NCBI RefSeq assembly: GCF_000381525.1
Contig: NZ_KB906619.1
Coordinates: 1-43,944 of the forward strand
Length of the DNA: 43,944 nucleotides
Direction of reading: 5' to 3'
DNA from: Peptostreptococcus anaerobius VPI 4330 = DSM 2949
GTDB lineage: Bacteria; Bacillota; Clostridia; Peptostreptococcales; Peptostreptococcaceae
The position numbers and the translations under genes are program-made. Of the stretch, positions 27,286 to 34,771 are shown piece after piece. A model generated the notes under the pieces. It made no database searches. It was not told the origin of the DNA and saw only the letters and a list, made by a program, of their open reading frames with translations. Every line of letters begins with the position of its first letter. Positions within the stretch are counted from its first letter, which is position 1.

Positions 27286-28389
27286 TTAGTTGCTAACCCT
27301 AACTGGAAGTATAAGGTAAATATATTCAACTCCATCTACTGGCTTTATAATACATGGATTAACAGGTCCACCTAGTTCTATTTCTATAAATTCAGAATCT
27401 ATATTCTTTATTCCATCTAAGAAATATCTAGAGTTGAATGCTATTTCAAGGTCCTCTCCTTCAAGTTCTATATTTATTTCTTCATAGGCATTTCCATTTT
27501 CATTGTTGGCAGTTATAACCATCATACCACTTGAAACAGAAACCTTTATTATATTGTTCTTTTCTGAAGAAAATAGTAGGGCTGCTCTTTCAACAGACTC
27601 TCTAAGATTTCTAGTATTTACCAATACCTTAGACATATATTCCTTAGGAAGGAGACTGTCGTATTTTGTAAAGTTACCGTCCATAAGCCTTGCTGTTATC
27701 TTTGTATTGCCAAGTACGAATACTATGTTCTTTGGGTCAACTCCCATATAGAAGTCACCATCATCTGAAAGCAAACTATTAAGGTGGTTAAGTGTGGTAC
27801 CAGGTACAATTACACTTATATCATCGCTGCTTGAATCTTCTAGGATAGATTTTCTAACAGCCAACCTATAGCCATCTACGGCAGCCATATTTATATGACC
27901 CTCGCTGACTTCTATCAATTCACCAGCAAGTATTGGGTTAACAGGCTCATTTGCTGTAGCAAATACGGTCTGTCTTATCATATGTCTCATTTCAGCCTGG
28001 TTGAACTTGATCATCTTTTCAGTTTCAAGATCTGCAACCACTGGGAATTCTTCTGCATTTATTCCCTTTATCTTGTACCTAGAGTTTAGGCATGAAATAA
28101 ACATATTATAGTCTTCATCTACCTCTATAGACACCATTGAGTCTGGCAACTTTCTTATTATATCTCCGACTAATTTAGAGTTTACTACAATCTTTCCAGC
28201 CTTGCTTACACTGGCATCTATCTTTGTTTCTATACATAGTTCATTGTCGTATCCTGTTACAGTCAACATATCTTCTTTAGTTGAGAATAGTATTCCCCTT
28301 AAAAGTTCTATAGTTGTTCTATTGTTTATTGCCTTTTGAGCATTATTAATAGCATTGGCAAGTTTCTTTTGTCCACATATAAGTTTCAA
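27286..28389 (-). CDS. dnaN: DNA polymerase III sliding clamp (beta subunit)
   Basis: The 367 aa protein forms the dimeric ring clamp. It starts MKLICGQKKLANAINNAQKAINNR and ends YIYLILPVRVSN, where the family usually has MPMR. The three-domain layout and length are normal. The start is TTG at 28389, placed 8 nt after AGGAGG; the normal N-terminus begins there, and no ATG fits. Confidence 0.97.
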   Translation of the reverse strand: MKLICGQKKLANAINNAQKAINNRTTIELLRGILFSTKEDMLTVTGYDNELCIETKIDASVSKAGKIVVNSKLVGDIIRKLPDSMVSIEVDEDYNMFISCLNSRYKIKGINAEEFPVVADLETEKMIKFNQAEMRHMIRQTVFATANEPVNPILAGELIEVSEGHINMAAVDGYRLAVRKSILEDSSSDDISVIVPGTTLNHLNSLLSDDGDFYMGVDPKNIVFVLGNTKITARLMDGNFTKYDSLLPKEYMSKVLVNTRNLRESVERAALLFSSEKNNIIKVSVSSGMMVITANNENGNAYEEINIELEGEDLEIAFNSRYFLDGIKNIDSEFIEIELGGPVNPCIIKPVDGVEYIYLILPVRVSN

Positions 28390-28451
28390 TTTAATTTCCT
28401 CCTTTTTGATAATAAAAAATCCTTTAATACATATAAATAAAATATATATTT

Positions 28452-28630
28452 TAGTAGTATAAGTAGTAGGGCCTGTAGATTGTGTATAAAACTACCTAAA
28501 AGCTTGAAATATAGGCAAGTAGGCCTGTAAAAAAACATGTAGATAAACTACTGAATTCTCCATTTATAAAATGTGCAAATGTTGATAAGTAAATATCCTA
28601 AAATTATTAACATTTTATTAACGTGGATAA
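28452..28630 (-). other. Origin element in the dnaA-dnaN gap: DnaA boxes and DnaA-trio-like tract
   Basis: Read in the dnaA sense, this gap has DnaA-box-like 9-mers TTATCCACG (28622-28630), TTATCAACA (28580-28588), TTATCTACA (28538-28546) and TTATACACA (28481-28489). After the last box come a short GC-rich AGGCCC and then TACTACTTATACTACTAA (28452-28469) running into almost pure A/T. The order box, GC-rich spacer, repeated TAC (complement of the 3'-GAT trio) and AT tract matches the B. subtilis basal unwinding element as I recall it. Function is inferred by similarity. Confidence 0.7.
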
Positions 28631-28670
28631 TGTAGATATCCTTTGTACTTAAAATCTACCAACTTGAATA

Positions 28671-30053
28671 TTATCCATTAAGATCAGATGTTATTTTTTC
28701 AATCCTCATCCTAGTCATATCGTCTTTTTCTATCTCGTCTTCAATTCTCTTTATGGCATGCATAACAGTAGTATGGTCTCTTCCACCGAACTCTTCACCT
28801 ATCTTAGGAAGGGACTTGTCTAGAAGGTTTCTTGCAAGGTACATGGCAACCTGTCTAGGGAATGCTATATTCTTACTTCTCTTCTTTGAGTCAAGCTCTT
28901 CAACTGTTACATTGTAGGCATCTGCTACAGTTTCCTTTATCCTAAGTATATTAGTTTCCTTTGTATTGTAGGAGATAATCTGATTTTTTAGGGCCTCCCT
29001 AGCTGTATCTAGGTCTATTTTTCTTCCTGCTATACTCGCATAGAAAGATACAGTGTTCAAGGCACCTTCAAGCTCTCTTATATTTGACTTTACATTTTCT
29101 GCTATATAGTAGATTATATCCATATCTACTGACATATTTTCGTCCTGGGCCTTTTTCTGAAGGATGGCTACCCTTGTCTCAAATTCTGGTGGCTGTATGT
29201 CAAATACTGCACCTGAGCCAAATCTAGATGTCAGCCTATCTTCAAGACCTGATATGTCTTTTGGATACTTATCACTTGTAAATATGATTTTCTTGTTCTG
29301 GCCCTGAAGTACGTTGAAGGTATGGAATAGCTCTTCCTGAGTAGAGTTTTTGCCGGAAAAGAACTGGACATCATCGACCATCAGTACGTCTACAGACCTG
29401 TATTTTTGCCTAAATGTCTCTGGTGTATTGTTTTTTAGGGACATGATAAGGTCGTTTGTGAATGTCTCTGAAGTCACATACAAGACCTTTTTTGATGGAT
29501 CTTTTCTTATGATTTCATGACCTATTGCCTGCATTAGGTGGGTTTTGCCAAGTCCTACACCTCCGTATAGGTATAGGGGGTTTTTCCCTTTTAAGTTGTT
29601 GTTCAAACCAGCCATACTTAGACTGGCAGCTAGTGCTATGTTGTTATTTGGTCCTGATACAAAGGTATCGAATGTATATTTAGGATTTAGGTTTGAGTTG
29701 GCTAGAGTATTTGCAAGCTCTAGTATACCCTTGTCCTTATCTGTATCCAGGTCCTCTGATTTTTCCTTATTATTAATAGAATTTAGTCTAATTCTGTTGG
29801 CATCCTCTTCGTTTGTAAGCACTACTATGTCGTTTATGTTTACTGCCAAGAGTGAAAAAGTCTCCAGCAGCTTGTCCTTTTGCTGAACCTCGAAAAAGTG
29901 TTTAACCCTTTTTTCTCCCATTAAATAGAAAACATTGTCTATAATGTCAACTGGAACTACATTCTTGTCTTCAAAATATAGGTCAAAGTGGTTCTTTGGA
30001 AATTCTCCCTTTAATTTTTGTTTAGTAGAGATCCATAATTTGTTAGCATCCAT
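28671..30053 (-). CDS. dnaA: Chromosomal replication initiator DnaA
   Basis: The 460 aa initiator has an N-terminal domain I (WISTKQKLKGEFPKNHFDLYF), a linker, an AAA+ core with Walker A YGGVGLGKTHLMQAIGHE near residue 165 and Walker B VLMVDDVQFFSGK, and the C-terminal DNA-binding helix-turn-helix with GGRDHTTVMHAIKRI near 425. Its GGAGG is 14 nt from the ATG, an unusually long spacing that may limit translation. It diverges from rpmH across the origin. Confidence 0.98.
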   Translation of the reverse strand: MDANKLWISTKQKLKGEFPKNHFDLYFEDKNVVPVDIIDNVFYLMGEKRVKHFFEVQQKDKLLETFSLLAVNINDIVVLTNEEDANRIRLNSINNKEKSEDLDTDKDKGILELANTLANSNLNPKYTFDTFVSGPNNNIALAASLSMAGLNNNLKGKNPLYLYGGVGLGKTHLMQAIGHEIIRKDPSKKVLYVTSETFTNDLIMSLKNNTPETFRQKYRSVDVLMVDDVQFFSGKNSTQEELFHTFNVLQGQNKKIIFTSDKYPKDISGLEDRLTSRFGSGAVFDIQPPEFETRVAILQKKAQDENMSVDMDIIYYIAENVKSNIRELEGALNTVSFYASIAGRKIDLDTAREALKNQIISYNTKETNILRIKETVADAYNVTVEELDSKKRSKNIAFPRQVAMYLARNLLDKSLPKIGEEFGGRDHTTVMHAIKRIEDEIEKDDMTRMRIEKITSDLNG

Positions 30054-30117
30054 CTTGTATTAATCAACCTCCTTATATAAAATGGTATAAATCTGTGCAA
30101 TAAATGTATATTAATTC

Positions 30118-30429
30118 TGTTGATAACTTTCATGATATAATTTATAAGTCCAAAATGAGATATTATAAACAGTGTATGTGAATAATATCTGGATACTTAT
30201 CAATAAGATAACATGGCTTGATTTATTGTTAATATCTATTATACACAATATAAATATAGAGTTGTCCACAAAGTTGTCCACATTTTTGTGGATAAGTATA
30301 AGTTGATAAGATTGTAATCTATATGTTGTGTATAATGTGAATTAATCTATTAACAAATTCAGTATATCGTTGTGGAAAAAATATAAAAAAATATTTTTTC
30401 GCATAAAATTTATTTACCGATGTGGAAAA
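30118..30429. other. Origin element upstream of dnaA: DnaA box cluster and AT-rich tract
   Basis: The dnaA-rpmH gap contains a perfect TTATCCACA on the minus strand (30287-30295), TTGTCCACA on the plus strand at 30262-30270 and 30274-30282, TTATCAACA on the minus strand (30118-30126), and TTTTCCACA on the minus strand at 30371-30379 and 30421-30429. Between the last two lies an A/T-only stretch. This is the standard oriC position in Firmicutes, and strand polarity of the genes switches here. Confidence 0.88.
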
Positions 30430-30495
30430 ACTAGACCTATATTTTTGACAAGCTTAAAATATAGGTAAAAATCTTATAAAAATATTAAAATGTAA

Positions 30496-30524
30496 TTGAC
30501 AATTCGACTTGAAATACTTATAAT
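30496..30524 (+). promoter_or_regulatory. Consensus promoter of rpmH-rnpA
   Basis: TTGACA (30496-30501), 17-bp spacer, TATAAT (30519-30524): both hexamers perfect. It should drive ribosomal protein L34 very strongly. A GGAG box and the ATG follow about 40 nt downstream. Confidence 0.93.
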
Positions 30525-30575
30525 TATAGTGTTATGTTTACAATTAAGGATTAAAAGAAAGGAGTGTGTTTGGTC

Positions 30576-30710
30576 ATGAAGAGAACTTATCAGCCAAAGA
30601 AAAGACAGAGAAAAAGAGAACATGGATTCAGAAAAAGAATGAAAACAACAAATGGAAGAAATGTTTTAAAGAGAAGAAGAGCTAAGGGAAGAAATAGACT
30701 AACTCACTAA
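30576..30710 (+). CDS. rpmH: 50S ribosomal protein L34
   Basis: A 44 aa very basic protein, [18 protein letters not shown] then [20 protein letters not shown] ending in NRLTH, an unmistakable L34. All codons for arginine are AGA, as expected for a highly expressed gene. It is preceded by AAAGGAG and stands in its usual place next to oriC ahead of rnpA. Confidence 0.98.
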   Translation: MKRTYQPKKRQRKREHGFRKRMKTTNGRNVLKRRRAKGRNRLTH

Positions 30711-30754
30711 TAAGAAGTTAGCTAAGCTTTTGCTAAGTATCAGATATTAAAAAG

Positions 30755-30777
30755 CCACTTGTTAAGTGGTTTTTTTT
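30755..30777 (+). terminator. Terminator between rpmH and rnpA
   Basis: Hairpin CCACTT-GTT-AAGTGG followed by eight T. It lies 44 nt after rpmH and 37 nt before rnpA, so it probably lowers rnpA-yidD-yidC-jag expression relative to rpmH. Confidence 0.85.
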
Positions 30778-30813
30778 GTAATATTTAGCAGGGCAAAAAA
30801 GATGGAGCTTGTT

Positions 30814-31155
30814 ATGCATTTTAATAACACAGATGGAATCAAAAAGGATCCTGAATTCAGGAGGATTTACCGAAGTGGTAAATCAATGGCCGACAGAAAT
30901 TTAGTAGTCTATAAGATGAAAAATAAAAAAGAAAAATCTAGGATTGGTATTTCTATATCCAAGAAGGTAGGTAAGGCCCACGTTAGAAATAAACTTAGGA
31001 GGTACATCAAGGAGGCTTATAGGTTGAATATAGACCCATATGTCAAGGGTGGATACGACTACATATTTATAGCGAGGGTAAATAGCTCAGATGCTAGCTA
31101 CCACGATATAGAAAAATCTATCAAGTACCTAGCGAAAAAGGCCAAAATGGTATAG
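30814..31155 (+). CDS. rnpA: Ribonuclease P protein component
   Basis: Basic protein subunit of RNase P, which helps the RNA subunit cleave tRNA 5' leaders. From the chosen ATG it is 113 aa. It carries [13 protein letters not shown] and the signature [28 protein letters not shown], the RNR-type motif, intact. I start at 30814 because GGAG lies 6 nt before it. Another ATG at 30802 is possible, and longer readings from the GTG at 30766 would begin inside the rpmH terminator. Confidence 0.93.
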   Translation: MHFNNTDGIKKDPEFRRIYRSGKSMADRNLVVYKMKNKKEKSRIGISISKKVGKAHVRNKLRRYIKEAYRLNIDPYVKGGYDYIFIARVNSSDASYHDIEKSIKYLAKKAKMV

Positions 31156-31175
31156 GACTAGTTGGAGGTAGTGAT

Positions 31176-31427
31176 ATGAGTTTGATAAGGCGATTTATAA
31201 GGGCTTGTTCAAACCTATTGGTAAGGGGAGCAGTAGGCCTAGTGAGGTTCTACCAACTCTATATATCTCCTCTAAAGGGGCCGACTTGTAGGTTTTATCC
31301 TACTTGTTCCTCATATTCTATACAAGCATTTAAAAAGTATGGCTTTCTAAAGGGACTGTGGTTGACAATTAAAAGAGTATCTAAGTGTCACCCTTTTCAC
31401 CCTGGTGGTTACGACCCTTTGAAATAG
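31176..31427 (+). CDS. yidD: Membrane protein insertion efficiency factor YidD
   Basis: An 83 aa protein of the YidD family, which assists YidC-dependent insertion of membrane proteins. The conserved core [60 protein letters not shown] is complete, including the cysteines in TCRFYPTCS and KCHPF. AGGTAGTGAT precedes the ATG, 20 nt after rnpA. Confidence 0.96.
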   Translation: MSLIRRFIRACSNLLVRGAVGLVRFYQLYISPLKGPTCRFYPTCSSYSIQAFKKYGFLKGLWLTIKRVSKCHPFHPGGYDPLK

Positions 31428-31469
31428 AAGGTCTATCTCAAAAGTTGAGGTAAAAATTAGGAGGTTTTA

Positions 31470-32162
31470 ATGGGACATATAGCAAATGCTTTAGGTTTAG
31501 TACTAAAGGCTATCCACACAGCTGTAGGTAGCTACGGTCTTGCGATTATCCTCTTTACTATATTGGTCAAGATTATCTTGATGCCGCTTATGGTAAAGCA
31601 GACAAAATCGACTTTTGCCATGTCTGAAATCAATCCAAAAATCAAGGAGATTCAGGCTAAGTACAAGAACAAACCTGAGAAGCAAAACGAAGAAATATCT
31701 AAACTATACAAGGAGTCAGATATCAACCCACTTTCAGGTTGTCTGCCAATGCTTGTACAGTTACCAATATTGTTTGCTCTATTCTGGGTGTTTAGGGACC
31801 CAATGAAGTATGGAGTATTCGAAACAAAACAAGCATTTGATGCAGCTAATGTAGGCTTTGTATGGGTGAAATCTCTTACAAAACCAGACTACATACTAGC
31901 TATTTTATCTGGTGTGAGTGCCTATGTTATGCAGATGGTTACAGTACCAAAGGACCAGATGCAGGGATCAATGAAGGTTATGAACTACATGATGCCAGCC
32001 TTATCACTATTCTGGGGATTCTCTTTCCCAGCAGCCCTAACTCTTTATTGGACAGTGTCAAACTTATTCTCTGTCCTACAGCATAAGATAATCACAAAGC
32101 CTTTAAAGGACAAGCTGATTAGGGAGAAAGAGCTTAAGGCAAATGGAAAGATCAGTAAGTAA
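31470..32162 (+). CDS. yidC: Membrane protein insertase YidC/Oxa1
   Basis: A 230 aa Gram-positive-type insertase. It has about five membrane segments, the first at residues 20-40 (YGLAIILFTILVKIILMPLM), a cytosolic hairpin EINPKIKEIQAKYKNKPEKQNEEISKLYKE, and GCLPMLVQLPILFALFWVFRD. No lipoprotein signal peptide is evident, unlike B. subtilis SpoIIIJ. GGAGG stands 7 nt before the ATG. It is in the standard rnpA-yidD-yidC-jag run. Confidence 0.96.
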   Translation: MGHIANALGLVLKAIHTAVGSYGLAIILFTILVKIILMPLMVKQTKSTFAMSEINPKIKEIQAKYKNKPEKQNEEISKLYKESDINPLSGCLPMLVQLPILFALFWVFRDPMKYGVFETKQAFDAANVGFVWVKSLTKPDYILAILSGVSAYVMQMVTVPKDQMQGSMKVMNYMMPALSLFWGFSFPAALTLYWTVSNLFSVLQHKIITKPLKDKLIREKELKANGKISK

Positions 32163-32184
32163 TAGCTTGTAGGAGGTAATTATA

Positions 32185-32946
32185 GTGGAATCAAAGGTAA
32201 TTTACGCAAAGAGTTCAGATGAAGCTGTTGAGAAATTACTGGAATCTACAAATGCTGAAAGATCAAGTATTGAGGTTTTGGTAAAGCAAAAGCCAAGTAA
32301 GGGATTTTTGGGACTTGGTTCGAAAGACGGAATCTATGAACTTACTTACAAATTAGTTGAAGACAAGGTTATTGTCAAAGAAGAAAAAATTAGTCCAAAG
32401 CTTACTCAAAAAGAGGAAGCCAAGGCTAAGAATGAAGTAGAAAACAAGGAAATATTAGAAGATAAAGAAACAGTAAACATAACTCAGGAAGATGAAGTAA
32501 GGGTAGCAAGAGATTTTGTTGAGACATTATTGAAAAATGCCGATGTGGATGCCGATGTTGACATCAAGGTAGAGGACAACCTTATGAAGGTTAGGATATC
32601 TGGTGATCAAGCAAGCTGCCTAATAGGTAGAAGGGGAGATACATTGGATGCTATCCAGTTCCTTACTGGACTTGCCCTAAACAGGGTAAACAAGGATTCT
32701 AAGACTAGGGTTTTTGTAGATATTGAAAACTACAGAAAAAAGAGGGAAGAATCATTAAAGAGATATTGCTACAAGGCAGCTAGAGAGGTTGCCAAGACGA
32801 GAAGGACTAAGAAGCTAGATTATATGAATCCATATGAGAGAAGGATCATACATTCAGCCCTTCAGAATGATAGGTATGTCATCACTTATAGTGAGGGAAC
32901 AGACCCATACAGGAGAGTAGTAATAGAGTGTAAGAATAAGCGCTAA
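32185..32946 (+). CDS. jag: Jag/KhpB RNA-binding protein
   Basis: A 253 aa protein with an N-terminal Jag_N domain (VIYAKSSDEAVEKLLESTNA, then KPSKGFLGLGSKDGIYEL), a charged Lys/Glu linker at about 70-105, a KH domain with CLIGRRGDTLDAIQFLTGLALN near 145-168, and an R3H domain (MNPYERRIIHSALQNDRYVITYSEG). KhpB binds RNA and affects cell elongation and division in Gram-positives. The start is GTG, placed after AGGAGG. Confidence 0.95.
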   Translation: MESKVIYAKSSDEAVEKLLESTNAERSSIEVLVKQKPSKGFLGLGSKDGIYELTYKLVEDKVIVKEEKISPKLTQKEEAKAKNEVENKEILEDKETVNITQEDEVRVARDFVETLLKNADVDADVDIKVEDNLMKVRISGDQASCLIGRRGDTLDAIQFLTGLALNRVNKDSKTRVFVDIENYRKKREESLKRYCYKAAREVAKTRRTKKLDYMNPYERRIIHSALQNDRYVITYSEGTDPYRRVVIECKNKR

Positions 32947-32950
32947 AAAT

Positions 32951-32990
32951 AAAGGACCAGCCAAGATAATTTCTTGGAGGGTCCTTTTTT
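32951..32990 (+). terminator. Terminator of the rnpA-jag run
   Basis: Stem AAAGGACC (32951-32958) with GGTCCTTT (32980-32987), extended by CCAAGA/TCTTGG inside, followed by six T in all. Strong, and 5 nt after the jag stop. Confidence 0.92.
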
Positions 32991-33041
32991 ATATGACTCC
33001 ATGTCGTCAGTCTATTTGATTGAGCCTATTTATAGGTGGGC

Positions 33042-33746
33042 TTAAAATATATCCATAAAGATACTTATGCTTGAATAGCTTGTCAGGTGGTAGTCAACTA
33101 CGCTTAAGTCTAGGGGAGCCACCCTCCTATGGTTGAGCCAAATTGTATTGTAGGCGGCTTTTTTTGCACCGACAATGTCATTATCGTAGGAGTCGCCCAT
33201 ATAGTATATTTCAGGACTTGGGCAATTGTATTTATTACATATCCTATTTTTCATTTCATCGAATATTGCCTTATCTGGCTTGTGAAATCCTACCTCTTCT
33301 GATACTAGTATCAGGTCTGGATCAAAATAAGACCTAAGGCCTAGATAGTCTATTTTCATATTTTGGTCGTAAGTTGGTCCGTTTGTAATTATACCCATGG
33401 GTATATTATTTGACTTTAACCTATCCATAAGGTCTAGTATGTGCTTGTTTACCGTGATATTGTTTTTGACTGATTCATAGGTCCTCTGAAATTTTTGGGC
33501 ACTAGACTCATCAAGTATAATACCGTAGTCATAAAAGGATTTTTGAGCCCTGTAGTTACACATCTGAGTCATTGTAATTTGACCATTTAGGGCCTTGTCA
33601 TAGATTTGGTTGTTGTATTTTCTAAAGTCCAAGAAGAGGTCATCAATATCATGCGGCAGGTAGCCAAACATTTTTTCAAAGGCCATTACAAAGGGGTCTT
33701 TGAGGTCGTACAGGGTGTCATCTATATCAAATACAAAAAATTTCAT
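33042..33746 (-). CDS. HAD-family hydrolase
   Basis: A 234 aa haloacid-dehalogenase-type phosphatase. Motif I FDIDDTLYD has the catalytic Asp7 and Asp9, motif II is MGIITNGP near residue 116, motif III the lysine in VGFHKPDKAIF, and motif IV MGDSYDNDIVGAKKA near 183. The helical cap after motif I is typical of YjjG/5'-nucleotidase-like members. The substrate is not deducible. It lies on the minus strand, head-on to replication, between jag and mnmE, which are usually adjacent. Confidence 0.88.
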   Translation of the reverse strand: MKFFVFDIDDTLYDLKDPFVMAFEKMFGYLPHDIDDLFLDFRKYNNQIYDKALNGQITMTQMCNYRAQKSFYDYGIILDESSAQKFQRTYESVKNNITVNKHILDLMDRLKSNNIPMGIITNGPTYDQNMKIDYLGLRSYFDPDLILVSEEVGFHKPDKAIFDEMKNRICNKYNCPSPEIYYMGDSYDNDIVGAKKAAYNTIWLNHRRVAPLDLSVVDYHLTSYSSISIFMDIF

Positions 33747-33773
33747 AAGGGCCTCCTATAAATACATAAAATT

Positions 33774-33800
33774 TAGGTGGAAGATAAATCTCCCACCCTA
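33774..33800 (-). terminator. Possible terminator between hypothetical gene and HAD gene
   Basis: On the minus strand TAGGGTGGGAGA pairs with TCTTCCACCTA (one bulge, one G-T pair), followed by AATTTTAT. The T-run is short, so the call is moderate. Confidence 0.5.
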
Positions 33801-33812
33801 AAAATTCTTTAA

Positions 33813-34349
33813 TTAAGCCTCTGCAAGCTCGCAAAGTCTATCGAATACATAGTCCTTGATATTCTGTCCGTCAATAACTGCCTGGTCATTTTCATCAAAA
33901 TAGATCATAAAGAAGTTGATGATTATCTGGCCGTCCTTGATATAATAAGGGTCTCTGTGAAGAGGAGTAAAGTGTACTACGATTTTTTCCTGATTAAAAT
34001 CAGGGTATTTTTCGTTTAATTTTTCAACTAGGTCATCCACATTTAGGACCTTTATAGGTTGAGCCATTTTAGTGGCTATAGATACGTCTTCTGCTATCCA
34101 CATATTTTTTGACCAGAATCTTTTTTCAGGCTTAGTGGCTGCTGAAAGTAGCTCCCTATTCTGGATTGAGCTAAGTACTTTTCTGATAGATTCTCCATTG
34201 AAATCTTCAGTTTGGATTAATTTCATGGCCTCCATATTGGCTACATCTACAAAAAAGCTTTCATTTACTTTTTCCCTATCTGCTACTGAAGACCAGTAGT
34301 ATAACATTGATTCTACAACCTCTAGGTTTGTTACTATATTGTTTACCAT
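33813..34349 (-). CDS. Conserved hypothetical protein, possibly TDE2712 family
   Basis: A 178 aa soluble protein with no signal peptide or membrane segment. Features are MLYYWSSVADREKVNESFFVDVANM near the N-terminus, FNGESIRKVLSSIQNRELL in the middle, and RFWSKNMWIAEDVSI. The C-terminal beta-rich part (IVVHFTPLHRDPYYIKDGQIIINFFMIYFDEN) ends in a short helix. It reminds me of the TDE2712 family of unknown function, but that is recollection only. I start at the ATG at 34349 (AAGGGA about 10 nt upstream) rather than at 34388. Alone with the HAD gene on the minus strand. Confidence 0.75.
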   Translation of the reverse strand: MVNNIVTNLEVVESMLYYWSSVADREKVNESFFVDVANMEAMKLIQTEDFNGESIRKVLSSIQNRELLSAATKPEKRFWSKNMWIAEDVSIATKMAQPIKVLNVDDLVEKLNEKYPDFNQEKIVVHFTPLHRDPYYIKDGQIIINFFMIYFDENDQAVIDGQNIKDYVFDRLCELAEA

Positions 34350-34771
34350 GGCTATCGTCCCTTCCCAATAAATAGAAAAACCGGACAAAAATAAAAGACA
34401 AATTAAAACCCCGGTTTATTCTATTTTTTACGAATATTAGTACAACTTTATTATATAGGAACAAGAAATAGTTTTCAATGATAATATAGATATCTATAGC
34501 TTATTTTATAAATAATTACTTGGTCCTTATCCCTATATTTTATCCTTATACTTTTTAAGTCTAATCTAATATTTACATCTTAAGTCTGAGCTAATATTTA
34601 AATCAAATCATATCAAGTAGCTATAAAATTGTTATTTTAGACCTAAAGTATTGAATTATATGGCATCATACTGATATTTTTGTGGTATATATGGTATAAT
34701 CAAAAGGTTAAGTAATTTTGAATATCAGGACTTAGATAATATATAAATTATGAAAAGATAAGGAGGATTAG
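34350..34771. other. Intergenic region upstream of mnmE with a 25-nt tandem repeat
   Basis: No gene seen. Two adjacent near-identical 25-mers occupy 34555-34579 and 34580-34604, both starting TTAAGTCT and sharing CTAATATTTA; they differ at three positions. The mnmE promoter candidate follows near 34671-34700. Confidence 0.6.
34671..34700 (+). promoter_or_regulatory. Extended -10 promoter of mnmE-mnmG-rsmG
   Basis: TGGTATAAT (34692-34700) is an extended -10 element, with a weak CTGATA (34671-34676) 18 bp upstream of the TATAAT. The same TGGTATAAT occurs before rlbA. Confidence 0.6.

Noticed and set aside
30766-30813. Longer rnpA start at GTG
   Set aside because: The GTG lies inside the terminator hairpin after rpmH and the added residues do not resemble RnpA.
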